A stretch of DNA of 45,641 nt from an uncultured Prevotella sp. (lineage in GTDB: Bacteria > Bacteroidota > Bacteroidia > Bacteroidales > Bacteroidaceae), in contig UQWP01000021.1 in NCBI GenBank assembly GCA_900544825.1, positions 1 to 45,641 on the forward strand. The letters are read 5' to 3'. The position numbers were made by a program, and so were the translations under genes. This document shows positions 15,476 to 23,329 of this stretch, piece by piece (the first letter of the stretch is position 1; every line of letters begins with the position of its first letter). The notes under the pieces were generated by a model that was not told the DNA's origin, ran no database searches, and worked only from the letters and a program-made list of their open reading frames with translations.

Positions 15476-16468
15476 AGATGGAGAATACCAGATCTGGTTG
15501 CTGCCCTTCTGGTCAGAATAAATCAGGTAGGCACAAAGCTCCGGATGTTTCTCCAAGATCTTCTTGGCTCCATCCAATCCCAGTACCATGAACGAGGTGG
15601 CATAGGCATCGGCGGTGGCACAGTCATCTGCAAATACGGTGGCAGAAAGGATGTTGTGCTGTACAGGATAACCTGTCTTCGGGTCGATGGTGTGGGCATA
15701 CTTCTTTCCGTTCTTGTAGTAGAAGTTGCGATAGTTGCCGCTGGTGGCCATCGCGATATTGCTTACGCTGACTACATCCTGGATAGCCTGACTGGTATTG
15801 AGTGAATCATCTGTCGGCTTGTTGATTCCGATGCGCCAAGGCTGCAGTTTCTCGCTGTTGCCGTTTACCACGATCTCACCGCCTATCTCTACCATGAAGT
15901 TCTGTACGCCCTTCTTCTTGAGGAATCTCGCTACCACATCGGTGCCATATCCCTTGGCAATGGCAGAGCAGTCGAGCATCGTCTTCGGATTCTTCTTGAT
16001 GACGTAACCATCCTGCAGGGAAACGGTGTGGAATCCCACGATGGCACGCAGACTATCGATGGTCTGTCGGGTAGGAGGGTTACCGGTCTTGAAACCGAAT
16101 CCCCAGGCATTCACCATCGGCGCCACGGTGATATCGAAGGCTCCGTCTGTATCTCCGGAAATCTTCTCGGCGAGTTGGAAAACCTCGCTGAACATCTCAT
16201 CCACCTTCACCTTTTCATTGCGGTTGACGCGGGAGATGATGGAGGTCTTGTTGAAAGGGGAAAGTGAATTATCCACCTTCTGCAACTCAGCCTCTATCTC
16301 TTTCTGATAGTTGGTGTCACTCTGGTAAGTGATGTGATAGATGGTGCCGAACACCATACCCTCATCTTTCTGGAATGGGGTGTTGTGCTGCTGGCGTATC
16401 ACGAAGATACTGCCTATGATCAGAATGAGCAGAAAAGGTATCTGCCAAATCAGTTTCTTTTTTTTCAT
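15452..16468 (-). CDS. apbE: FAD:protein FMN transferase (ApbE)
   Basis: A 338-residue flavin transferase that moves FMN from FAD onto Thr/Ser of target proteins such as the NqrB/NqrC or RnfG/RnfD subunits, in the periplasm. An N-terminal membrane anchor (about residues 7-24, no lipobox Cys) precedes the ApbE domain. Signatures: 'SPFNKTSIISRVNRNE' near 73, 'DGAFDITVAPMVNAWGFG' near 112-129, 'LDCSAIAKGYGTDVVARFL' near 167-185, and 'AHTIDPKTGYPV' near 258 with 'DDCATADAYATSFMVLG' near 279, the Mg-binding loop. No Nqr or Rnf gene is in the window, so its client is not shown. The stop region is amplified into a 26-bp repeat. Confidence 0.95.
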   Translation of the reverse strand: MKKKKLIWQIPFLLILIIGSIFVIRQQHNTPFQKDEGMVFGTIYHITYQSDTNYQKEIEAELQKVDNSLSPFNKTSIISRVNRNEKVKVDEMFSEVFQLAEKISGDTDGAFDITVAPMVNAWGFGFKTGNPPTRQTIDSLRAIVGFHTVSLQDGYVIKKNPKTMLDCSAIAKGYGTDVVARFLKKKGVQNFMVEIGGEIVVNGNSEKLQPWRIGINKPTDDSLNTSQAIQDVVSVSNIAMATSGNYRNFYYKNGKKYAHTIDPKTGYPVQHNILSATVFADDCATADAYATSFMVLGLDGAKKILEKHPELCAYLIYSDQKGSNQIWYSPSLQKKLGK

Positions 16469-16527
16469 TGTCTTGCTTACTGAATTTCCGCTTTTGCGAA
16501 ATTAGAATGAACAATCTATATCTCGGA

Positions 16528-17304
16528 TTATATCTCGAGTGTAACGTTAAAGGTGCCGCCTAATCGGGAACCGCCTTGTTTTCCGAAGCCCGGCACATAG
16601 TAGCAGTTGCCTATTTCGCCATCCTTCTTAGCCAATCGGCGCTTGTATCGGAAGCTCCATCCCATACGGACAGGTCCCCAGATCTTGGCATCTACTCCGA
16701 AGACTCCTTCCAGCCAGTGATAGTTGCTCTTCACGCCTTCGGCTCCATAAGGAACATCGCCTCCCCATACCGGGTCCTGGATAGGAGGAGAGGTGACATC
16801 GTATTTGAAGGATGTGAAACCGTAGCGGAAACCGCCAAACAGACGGTAATCGTCGTGCTTGTTCTTCAGCAGGTTCCAGTCTATACCGATACGGACATAG
16901 GGAGCGCTGGTCTTGTAATTGAGCTTCGTGCTCTCGTCGCTGGCATCAGCCTTGCCATATCCCAGCTCGAAGACCGGATAGTACTTGTCCTTGAGATTGA
17001 TACGGAGGGATGCCTCGTACTGACCGTAATCGCTGACCATCAACTGAACCGGTCCGATGACATCTACTCCCACAGCCATTCCACGGAAGAACGGGATGGT
17101 ATCCTTCTCCACAGTAGCCATCTTCTTCTTCTGGTTCTGTGCATTCGCAGAAGCACCTCCCAGCATCAGAAGACAAGCCAGAAGGAAAGCTCCTTTCTCT
17201 ACGGCTTTTGTCATCTCCATAGAAACAGCTTTGCCTATCCCCATGGATGCTGCCTTAGTGACGATTGCCGAAATAGATATAGAAATGCGCTTTAGATGCA
17301 TCAT
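16528..17304 (-). CDS. DUF6048 family predicted outer-membrane beta-barrel
   Basis: A 258-residue protein. A hydrophobic segment 'GAFLLACLLMLGGASANAQ' near residues 38-56 is a normal signal peptide, so a start closer to it (for example Met at residue 29) may be the real one; the upstream part is amphipathic and overlaps the DUF6452 gene. The mature region has alternating beta strands ('GMAVGVDVIGPVQL', 'YEASLRINLKDKYYPVFELGYG', 'APYVRIGIDWNLL', 'YRLFGGFRYGFTSFKYD', 'VRMGWSFRYKRRL') as in an eight-or-more-stranded barrel, and ends in a terminal strand. It matches the DUF6048 family, which is normally encoded beside DUF6452, as here. Function unknown. A 12-bp tandem repeat spans the stop. Confidence 0.75.
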   Translation of the reverse strand: MMHLKRISISISAIVTKAASMGIGKAVSMEMTKAVEKGAFLLACLLMLGGASANAQNQKKKMATVEKDTIPFFRGMAVGVDVIGPVQLMVSDYGQYEASLRINLKDKYYPVFELGYGKADASDESTKLNYKTSAPYVRIGIDWNLLKNKHDDYRLFGGFRYGFTSFKYDVTSPPIQDPVWGGDVPYGAEGVKSNYHWLEGVFGVDAKIWGPVRMGWSFRYKRRLAKKDGEIGNCYYVPGFGKQGGSRLGGTFNVTLEI

Positions 17305-17737
17305 AATTTACCTCTTTATTGTTGATGACTATCGAGTCTATGTAATTGTGGGTGGTCTTCACCTCCGTAATGGTATGGAAGAATGATGGACCGCAATCCA
17401 CTGACTCGAAATGCGAATAATTCTCCTTCTTCACGGTCACCGTGTCTTTCCACACCTGATGATCGCGGTTGCGAATCTCGAAGTAGAAAACATCCTCCGG
17501 CTGATGATAACTCATCGGAAGAATGAAACTATCTACTTTCACATCCTTGTTGATGAGCACACTGTCAGTGCCCGCTGTCTTGGTGGTCGAGATGGTCATG
17601 GTGTCCTGCAGGGTCTTGATGTTGCCCATCAACTTGTACTTGGTATAAGTCGTGTTGTTGAGCGGGCAGTCGAGGGTGGAACATCCCACCATCGTCAGTA
17701 CCATCATCAGGATGACCATTGGTATTATTTTCCGCAT
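17255..17737 (-). CDS. DUF6452 lipoprotein
   Basis: A 160-residue protein with a lipoprotein signal (MRKIIPMVILMMVLTMVGCS, Cys at 19). The mature part is beta-rich with conserved 'CPLNNTTYTKYKL' and a 'CGPSFFHTITEVKTTHNYIDSIVI' block near residues 120-143, as in DUF6452. It overlaps GT2 at its start by 13 bp and overlaps the next gene (DUF6048) by 50 bp as called, so the genes are translationally linked. A lipoprotein paired with a beta-barrel suggests an envelope complex, but that is inference only. Confidence 0.75.
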   Translation of the reverse strand: MRKIIPMVILMMVLTMVGCSTLDCPLNNTTYTKYKLMGNIKTLQDTMTISTTKTAGTDSVLINKDVKVDSFILPMSYHQPEDVFYFEIRNRDHQVWKDTVTVKKENYSHFESVDCGPSFFHTITEVKTTHNYIDSIVINNKEVNYDASKAHFYIYFGNRH

Positions 17738-18696
17738 CTTATTTCCTTTTCTATTTGATAATCGTTACGGTTTGGATTCTGGCGGCTGATCAAGTCGCCC
17801 AGGAATCCGGCAAGGAAGAACTGACTACCCAGTACCATGGCGATGAGCGCAATGTAGAAGTATGGGGAGTCGGTGATGAGATGACCATATACGCCATGGT
17901 AGAGGTCTATGCTCTTGTCGATGCCCAAGCCGATGAGCGAGAGGAAGCCGATGAAGAACACGAGGCTGCCCAGGAATCCGAATACGTGCATTGGCTTCTT
18001 GCCGAAGTTGCTGAGGAACCAGAGGGTCATCAGGTCGAGATAGCCGTTTACGAAACGGTTCCAGCCCATGAATTTGGAGGTTCCGAACTTGCGTGCCTGG
18101 TGGTGAACCGGCTTTTCGCCAATCTTGGCAAAGCCGGCGTTCTTGGCAAGATATGGGATGTAGCGATGCATCTCGCCATATACCTCGATGTTCTTGACTA
18201 CTTCGCGTCGGTAAGCTTTCAGACCGCAGTTGAAGTCATGGAGATTATGGATTCCGCTTACCTTGCGGGCTGTAGCATTGAACAGCTTGGTAGGGATGGT
18301 CTTGCTGAGAGGGTCGCCCTGCTTGCGGTTCTGCTTGTAACCTGAAACGAGGTCGTAGCCTTCCTTGGTAATCATCTGGTAGAGTCCCGGAATCTCGTCA
18401 GGAGAATCCTGCAGGTCTGCATCCATGGTGATGACTACATCTCCCTGTGCCTCCTTGAATCCGCAATAGAGTGCCGGGCTCTTTCCGTAGTTGCGGCGGA
18501 ACTTGATGCCCTTTACTTGCTCGAACTTCTCGGCAAGCTCTTCTATGACATTCCATGAACGGTCGGTTGAACCGTCGTTCACGAAGATAACTTCGTATGT
18601 GAAATCGTTGGTGTCCATCACTCGCTTGATCCAAGCAAAGAGTTCTGGCAATGATTCTTCCTCGTTGAAAAGAGGAACAATAACTGAAATATCCAT
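17725..18696 (-). CDS. Family 2 glycosyltransferase, polyprenyl-phosphate hexosyltransferase type
   Basis: A 323-residue membrane glycosyltransferase. The GT-A domain is at residues about 1-230: 'ISVIVPLFNEEESLPELF' at the start, 'FVNDGSTDRSW' near 39, the DxD-like 'TMDADLQDSPDEIP' near 93-106, and 'RFVNGYLDLMTLWFLSNF' near 212. Two C-terminal membrane helices follow (about 238-262 and 276-302). This layout is that of DPM1/GtrB-like enzymes that charge undecaprenyl phosphate with a sugar for envelope polymer modification. The nucleotide sugar is unknown. DUF4199 is 16 bp upstream and DUF6452 overlaps its stop, so it lies within one operon. Confidence 0.9.
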   Translation of the reverse strand: MDISVIVPLFNEEESLPELFAWIKRVMDTNDFTYEVIFVNDGSTDRSWNVIEELAEKFEQVKGIKFRRNYGKSPALYCGFKEAQGDVVITMDADLQDSPDEIPGLYQMITKEGYDLVSGYKQNRKQGDPLSKTIPTKLFNATARKVSGIHNLHDFNCGLKAYRREVVKNIEVYGEMHRYIPYLAKNAGFAKIGEKPVHHQARKFGTSKFMGWNRFVNGYLDLMTLWFLSNFGKKPMHVFGFLGSLVFFIGFLSLIGLGIDKSIDLYHGVYGHLITDSPYFYIALIAMVLGSQFFLAGFLGDLISRQNPNRNDYQIEKEIRCGK

Positions 18697-18712
18697 TTTC
18701 TTATGTTATGTT

Positions 18713-19345
18713 TTAAGATTTTCTAATTCGTTTCTTTGAATAGATGGCTGCGAGAATCGGACTGAGTACTGCGCCTGCTACCAAGTCGGTGATCATAAAC
18801 ATGGATGCCCATGCGATAGGCTTCATCATTGTGATGGCATCGAAGAGGGACTTGGTTTCCTCTGCTGTCAACTGATAAGCCTGGGCTATCATCTGGTAGT
18901 TGGTCTGGAGCTGGGTCATAAACATACCGGTGTTCATGAATCGGAACCAGAGATACTGTACGATGGTGAGCAGCAAGGTGGCATAGAAGAATGTCTGGAC
19001 ACAGTAATACAATCCGTGCTTGAAGGAGATATGACCTTCTCTTACCACATCACGGAAATATTTCAGTCGCTTTGCCACCACGAATGGAGTGGAAAGGATG
19101 AGGAGATTGGAAAACAATCCCAACATCTGGTATTCCGGGTCGGCTGCCAGCATGGTACAAACGAAACTGGCTACCCATACGATACCAAGCAGGGTACCGT
19201 CTTGACGAGCAAAAGCCTTGGTCTGTTTGATCTTGCCTGTATCAATCACAAAGATCTTGATCTTCTGATCAGGGTTGTCGAACTTAGACTGTCTCTGTTC
19301 GTCGTTCTTCTTTTCTTCTTGCTTCTCGTTATTTTCTGTATTCAT
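18713..19345 (-). CDS. DUF4199 family membrane protein
   Basis: A 210-residue integral membrane protein with four predicted helices: about residues 55-70, 77-92, 112-130 and 172-196. It matches DUF4199, a Bacteroidota family of unknown function commonly encoded immediately upstream of a family 2 glycosyltransferase, as seen here with a 16-bp gap. The N-terminal 45 residues are hydrophilic and rich in Lys/Glu/Gln, longer than in many family members. A role with the glycosyltransferase (for example lipid-linked sugar handling) is a guess from the fixed neighbourhood. Confidence 0.8.
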   Translation of the reverse strand: MNTENNEKQEEKKNDEQRQSKFDNPDQKIKIFVIDTGKIKQTKAFARQDGTLLGIVWVASFVCTMLAADPEYQMLGLFSNLLILSTPFVVAKRLKYFRDVVREGHISFKHGLYYCVQTFFYATLLLTIVQYLWFRFMNTGMFMTQLQTNYQMIAQAYQLTAEETKSLFDAITMMKPIAWASMFMITDLVAGAVLSPILAAIYSKKRIRKS

Positions 19346-19466
19346 TGTCTTAATGTATTTCTACGAATGTAATATATCAATTTGCAAAAATACAACTTTT
19401 TTATTATATAAGGTGTAAAGGGGGAGAATATTTATAGATAATTAAAGATAGAATGGATTTAAAAAC

Positions 19467-19501
19467 AAAAAAAGGAACCTTCTGAAAGAAGATTCCTTTT
19501 T
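19467..19501. terminator. Terminator after tRNA-Thr
   Basis: AAAAAGGAACCTTC pairs with GAAGATTCCTTTTT (one mismatch) around a 5-nt loop. On the minus strand it ends in a T run (19467-19473) and lies immediately after the tRNA 3' end. Confidence 0.8.
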
Positions 19502-19502
19502 G

Positions 19503-19576
19503 AGCCTCTTGTCGGATTCGAACCAACGACCCCGAGATTACAAATCACGTGCTCTGGCCAACTGAGCTAAAGAGGC
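19503..19576 (-). tRNA. tRNA-Thr (anticodon TGT)
   Basis: Read on the minus strand it folds as a complete cloverleaf: acceptor GCCTCTT/AAGAGGC, D stem GCTC/GAGC, anticodon loop TTTGTAA, T stem GTTGG/CCGAC with loop TTCGAAT, discriminator T, CCA not encoded. The anticodon TGT reads ACA. The anticodon stem CGTGA/TCTCG contains a central U-U mismatch (29-41). It follows hpf by about 100 bp and probably shares the rpsU-xerC-hpf transcript. Confidence 0.95.
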
Positions 19577-19676
19577 AATCTTTACAGCCGCAATGCGACT
19601 AAGTTTTCGACCTATCGGAAAACGGCTGCAAAGATACAACTTTTTTTTTATTCCACCAAATTTTTCGGAATATTTT

Positions 19677-19976
19677 TTATCGATTTCTTGTTTTTTCTTT
19701 AAATTTGGTCAATTGAACCTTCATTGAGTCCACTGCTTGGTCAATTCCTTCCTCAAAAGTATCGCATGTCTTCTCAACGAACAATGTCGTTCCAGGGACA
19801 GCAACTTCAAGGTGAACTTCCTTATTAAGAGCGGTAGCAGGCTTGATGACCTTTAATTGCACCTCTACTTTCTGTATATCTTCATAAGTTTTCTCCAACT
19901 TGGCGACTTTCTTTTCGATAAACGCCTGTAACTTCTCGGTAGCGTCGAAATGAATCGACTGAATCTTAATTTCCAT
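19677..19976 (-). CDS. hpf: Ribosome hibernation promoting factor, short form
   Basis: A 99-residue HPF/RaiA-family protein that binds the 30S subunit to inactivate ribosomes in stationary phase. The start ATG at 19976 has a good GGAGG five bases upstream, so the longer frame from an upstream TTG is rejected. Visible: 'MEIKIQSIHFDATEKLQAFIEKKVAKLEKTYEDI', a beta-alpha fold, then 'VEQVQLKV'-like strands and 'EEGIDQAVDSMKVQLTKFKEK' helix at the end. It lacks the C-terminal dimerisation domain of long HPF. Order rpsU, xerC, hpf, tRNA is typical of Bacteroidales. Confidence 0.92.
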   Translation of the reverse strand: MEIKIQSIHFDATEKLQAFIEKKVAKLEKTYEDIQKVEVQLKVIKPATALNKEVHLEVAVPGTTLFVEKTCDTFEEGIDQAVDSMKVQLTKFKEKTRNR

Positions 19977-19999
19977 AGTGACCTCCAATTTTAAAAAGG

Positions 20000-20884
20000 T
20001 TACGCCCTTGGATGGGCAATATTATAAACTCGTTTTAATTGCTCGAACGTAGTATGCGTATAAATCTCGGTTGTCGAGAGATTCGCATGTCCAAGCAGCT
20101 TTTTCAAACTTTCAATTCCTACGTGATGATTCAGCATTGCCGTAGCAAATGAATGTCTCAACACATGAGGACTCTTTTTCTTCAACGAGCAAACCCTTGC
20201 GAGGTTCGTTCTCACGATATCCCTGACCTTTTCAGGCTTCATCCTTCCACCTTTATCAGAAAGGAAGAATGCCGGAGAAGAAGCTTCAACGCTTGCATCC
20301 CTCAACTCTAGATATTCGCGGAGCGTATTTTTAAGCTCGTCACCGAATGGCACTATTCTCTGTTTGTTTCCCTTACCCGTTATCTTGATCTCCGAATTCA
20401 CGAAGTTGACATCACAGTCATCCAGATTCACGAGTTCCGACAGTCGCATCCCGGTTTCATAGAACGTTATAATTATGGTACGCGCACGTACATTATTATA
20501 ATCATCGCCCCATGCCTGCCTATCCAGAAGTTCATCCATCTCACTTTCCTTAACGAATTGTGGAAGAGGTTTCTCTTTTTTAGGCCCCTTGATGCTATAT
20601 ACGGGATCTGACTCAACATAATGTCTTGCCAAAGCAAACCGGTAGAAGGTTTTCAGAGCACTGAGCCGGCGTTCGACCGTTGCTGCTGAATTTCCCTTAT
20701 CCATCATGCTTTCCATCCAATTCCGAACCATGTCAGAATCGACGGTCTCCCAAGAGAACGAATCAGACAAGCCTTTAGCAAACCTCTCGAAGTATGACAG
20801 ATCATCCCGATAGCTTTCTACTGTCCGCGGTGACCTGTTCAGCTCACTGCATAAGTATTCCAAGAACTTGTCTATATTCAACAT
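20000..20884 (-). CDS. xerC: Tyrosine recombinase, XerC/XerD type
   Basis: A 294-residue site-specific recombinase that resolves chromosome dimers at dif. It has an N-terminal SAM-like core-binding domain (about 1-88) and the catalytic domain (about 105-290). Catalytic residues: Arg in 'TGMRLSELVNLDD' (near 149), Lys in 'ITGKGNKQRIVPFG' (near 172), His/Arg in 'HVLRHSFATAML' (near 240-243), His in 'LLGHANLSTTEIYTHTT' (near 266), nucleophile Tyr in 'IYTH' (near 275). The length and its fixed site between rpsU and hpf mark it as the housekeeping XerC/D type rather than an integrase. C or D cannot be decided from sequence reading alone. Confidence 0.92.
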   Translation of the reverse strand: MLNIDKFLEYLCSELNRSPRTVESYRDDLSYFERFAKGLSDSFSWETVDSDMVRNWMESMMDKGNSAATVERRLSALKTFYRFALARHYVESDPVYSIKGPKKEKPLPQFVKESEMDELLDRQAWGDDYNNVRARTIIITFYETGMRLSELVNLDDCDVNFVNSEIKITGKGNKQRIVPFGDELKNTLREYLELRDASVEASSPAFFLSDKGGRMKPEKVRDIVRTNLARVCSLKKKSPHVLRHSFATAMLNHHVGIESLKKLLGHANLSTTEIYTHTTFEQLKRVYNIAHPRA

Positions 20885-20970
20885 AACAGTTGTAGTTTTT
20901 GTTATTCGGCAACGAAATTACGAAAATATTTCGAAACCACCAAATATTTTGAGGATTTTTTACTTTTAAA

Positions 20971-21006
20971 GCTCTCTTCTTGGATATTTGCTTCCAATAA
21001 GAGAGC
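20971..21006 (-). terminator. Hairpin between rpsU and xerC
   Basis: GCTCTCTT (20971-20978) pairs with AAGAGAGC (20999-21006), extended by TTGGA/TCCAA. On the minus strand it is followed by TTTAAAAG, a poor T tract, so it looks like an attenuator or mRNA-processing hairpin that lowers xerC expression relative to rpsU. Confidence 0.55.
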
Positions 21007-21032
21007 ATTTTCATCCTCTACCGAGGATAATA

Positions 21033-21224
21033 TTATTCCTCGTTAGCGCGCAACTGCTGTACGTAGATGGCGTGTTCCATCTTGAGACGCTTCAAAACAG
21101 ATGGCTTGTCGTACTGCTGACGAGCACGCAACTCCTTAACAACACCTGTCTTTTCAAACTTTCTCTTAAACTTCTTGAGAGCTCTCTCGATGTTCTCACC
21201 GTCCTTAACTGGTACAATAATCAT
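21033..21224 (-). CDS. rpsU: Ribosomal protein bS21
   Basis: A 63-residue basic small-subunit protein. The sequence 'MIIVPVKDGENIERALKKFKRKFEKTG' and the following Lys/Arg-rich helices ('KPSVLKRLKMEHAIY') are standard for Bacteroidota bS21, which interacts with the anti-Shine-Dalgarno region of 16S rRNA. It is the promoter-proximal gene of rpsU-xerC-hpf-tRNA. A -7 box TAATTTTG lies at 21302-21309 on the minus strand, giving a leader of about 75 nt with a small GGCA/TGCC hairpin. Confidence 0.96.
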   Translation of the reverse strand: MIIVPVKDGENIERALKKFKRKFEKTGVVKELRARQQYDKPSVLKRLKMEHAIYVQQLRANEE

Positions 21225-21301
21225 TTTTTTGCTTTTTAATTTATTATGTTAAACTTATGTTATTTCTAGCGAAATGGGCATAATGCCACAAATTGCAGGT
21301 G

Positions 21302-21309
21302 CAAAATTA
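21302..21309 (-). promoter_or_regulatory. -7 box for the rpsU operon
   Basis: TAATTTTG on the minus strand, with a TTGG -33-like element about 20 bp farther upstream. Confidence 0.6.
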
Positions 21310-21362
21310 CATCTTATTTTTCAGAAAACCAAGATTTTAGGCATTTTTTTGCTCTAAAACCT

Positions 21363-23150
21363 TTATTTTATGGCTTTTGTGGCATTTTTCAGCCATAATT
21401 TCTCTTCTTCATCGAGATAAGGAGCCAATTTTGCATACACTTCAGCATGATAAGCATTGAGCCATGCCAGTTCTTCCGGCAAGAGCATCTCTACATCTAT
21501 CGGAGTGGTGTCTATCGGACAGAGGGTTAGGGATTCTATCTGCAGGAACTTGCCGAAATCTGTCTCCTTATAATCTTGAATCAGAACGGTGTTCTCGATT
21601 CTCACGCCGAACTTTCCTGCAAGATAGAGTCCTGGCTCATCTGTCAGGGTCATTCCTGCACGGAGAGGTGCCGGCATGTATTCCATACGAACCTGATGAG
21701 GTCCCTCATGCACATTCAGATAAGAACCTACCCCATGTCCGGTACCATGCAGGAAGTTCAAGCCTTCTCTCCACATGCATTCTCTGGCAAGCGCATCCAA
21801 CTGAGTACCAGTAGCTCCATCCGGGAATTTTGCCAGCTCCAACTGGATGTGTCCCTTGAGTACCAAGGTATAGATATGCTTCATCTCATCTGTTACAGGA
21901 CCAAGAGCGATGGTACGGGTGATGTCTGTAGTTGCATCCTGATACTGGGCTCCGGAATCCAGCAGAAGAAGACCTTCCGGCTTGAGCGGAATATCGGTCT
22001 CCGGAGATGCTTCGTAATGCACGATAGCTCCATGTTCCTGATAACCTGCGATGGTATCAAACGAGATGTCGCGGAACAAATCCTGCTCAGCACGCAATGC
22101 AGTCAACTTCTTGTCGATGGAAATCTCGGTCTCTCCGCCTGCTTCCACAGCAGGAACCAGCCATTTCAGGAACTTGACCATAGCCACGCCATCACGCACC
22201 ATAGCACGGCGATAACCCGCAATTTCAGCATCACTCTTCACAGCCTTCATAGCAGGTATCGGAGAGTTCAGGGAAATGATCTCCTGGCATTTCACGGCTT
22301 TCCAGAGATAATAACTGGTTTCATTGCCATCCAGGAGAATATTATATTGAGCATACTGCTTCAATCCCTCTTCCACCTTATTATAATTATATACAGAGAT
22401 ACCAGTTTCCTGAAGATAAGCACGAACTTCATCGGTAAGCTTAGCCTCATCTACAAAAAGCGACACCTTATCAGATGCAACCAGGAGATAACTTACGAAT
22501 ACCGGATTGCAATGCACATCAGTGCCACGTAAGTTCAATGTCCAGGCGATATCATCGAGTGCAGACACCAGCATACCATCAGCATGAACACCTCGCAAAG
22601 CCTTTCTGATTCGAGCTATCTTAGAAACGGCTGTTTCACCGGCAAATTCCAAAGGTTGGATCTCCACTGGATTTTCCGGAATAGCAGGACGATCTTTCCA
22701 TATCTCCCCTAAAGGATCGAAATTAGTGCGCAGGGTAATACCACCCTCCTTACGCAAATCAGATATAAGTGCTGAGGTCATTGCGTATGAGTTGACCATA
22801 CCATCCAGTCCGACCTCAGGAGATGCAACATCTGCCAATTCCTTTCCCAGCCATTCAGCAATAGTAGGAGTTCCAGGAGTCTTGAGCTTCATTAATTGGA
22901 ATTCTGTTCCATCCAACTGTTCTTCAGCCGCAAGGAAGTAGCGGGAATCTGTCCACAATGCAGCAGAGCTCATGGTTACCACAGCGGTACCAGCCGACCC
23001 GTTGAATCCGGAGATCCAGGCCCTGCCAAGCCAATGGTCTGCCACATATTCACTCTGATGTGCATCCGTACTAGGGAAGATAAAGGCAGCCAGATGCTCA
23101 CGCTTCATCACTTCCCTCAAGCTAGCTAATCTTTGATTGATTTCATTCAT
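21363..23150 (-). CDS. M24 family aminopeptidase P (Xaa-Pro aminopeptidase)
   Basis: A 595-residue cytosolic metallopeptidase that removes an N-terminal residue preceding proline. The start is placed at the ATG at 23150; the in-frame TTG three codons upstream is less likely. It shows two creatinase-like N-terminal domains (about 5-130 and 150-290) and the pita-bread catalytic domain. Metal ligands are visible: Asp in 'LLLDSGAQYQDATTDITRTI' (two Asp, near 410-421), His in 'LNFLHGTGHGVGSYLNVHEGPH' (near 477-493), Glu in 'TLTDEPGLYLAGKFGVRIENTV' (two Glu, near 515-530). Length matches the long bacterial/eukaryotic AMPP form common in Bacteroidales. Confidence 0.93.
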   Translation of the reverse strand: MNEINQRLASLREVMKREHLAAFIFPSTDAHQSEYVADHWLGRAWISGFNGSAGTAVVTMSSAALWTDSRYFLAAEEQLDGTEFQLMKLKTPGTPTIAEWLGKELADVASPEVGLDGMVNSYAMTSALISDLRKEGGITLRTNFDPLGEIWKDRPAIPENPVEIQPLEFAGETAVSKIARIRKALRGVHADGMLVSALDDIAWTLNLRGTDVHCNPVFVSYLLVASDKVSLFVDEAKLTDEVRAYLQETGISVYNYNKVEEGLKQYAQYNILLDGNETSYYLWKAVKCQEIISLNSPIPAMKAVKSDAEIAGYRRAMVRDGVAMVKFLKWLVPAVEAGGETEISIDKKLTALRAEQDLFRDISFDTIAGYQEHGAIVHYEASPETDIPLKPEGLLLLDSGAQYQDATTDITRTIALGPVTDEMKHIYTLVLKGHIQLELAKFPDGATGTQLDALARECMWREGLNFLHGTGHGVGSYLNVHEGPHQVRMEYMPAPLRAGMTLTDEPGLYLAGKFGVRIENTVLIQDYKETDFGKFLQIESLTLCPIDTTPIDVEMLLPEELAWLNAYHAEVYAKLAPYLDEEEKLWLKNATKAIK

Positions 23151-23244
23151 AATTGCCAAGTATTGATAATAATATATTCGATTTTCATGCCATTTACAGC
23201 CTCTAGAGCAGAGAAAATAACGGCATTTTGCTAATTAGAGATTA

Positions 23245-23276
23245 CAAAGATACTAATTTTAAGAATTAATCACAAA
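23245..23276 (-). promoter_or_regulatory. Promoter for the aminopeptidase P gene
   Basis: On the minus strand TATCTTTG (23245-23252) is preceded by TTTG (23273-23276) at a 20-bp spacing, a full match to the Bacteroidota consensus. Confidence 0.65.
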
Positions 23277-23316
23277 TTTAAGCGTAAAATAATGCACGAT
23301 TTACATTACTTTTTAT

Positions 23317-23324
23317 TAATTTTG
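23317..23324 (+). promoter_or_regulatory. -7 box for mdh
   Basis: TAATTTTG, giving a predicted transcript start near 23330 and an untranslated leader of about 125 nt before mdh. Confidence 0.6.
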
Positions 23325-23329
23325 CGGTC

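Noticed and set aside
19977..19988. TTG start for hpf four codons upstream
   Set aside because: It overlaps the GGAGG ribosome-binding site of the ATG at 19976.
20000..20884. Tyrosine recombinase as a mark of a genomic island
   Set aside because: Its position between rpsU and hpf is the standard housekeeping position in Bacteroidales, and no attachment-site duplication is seen at the tRNA-Thr.
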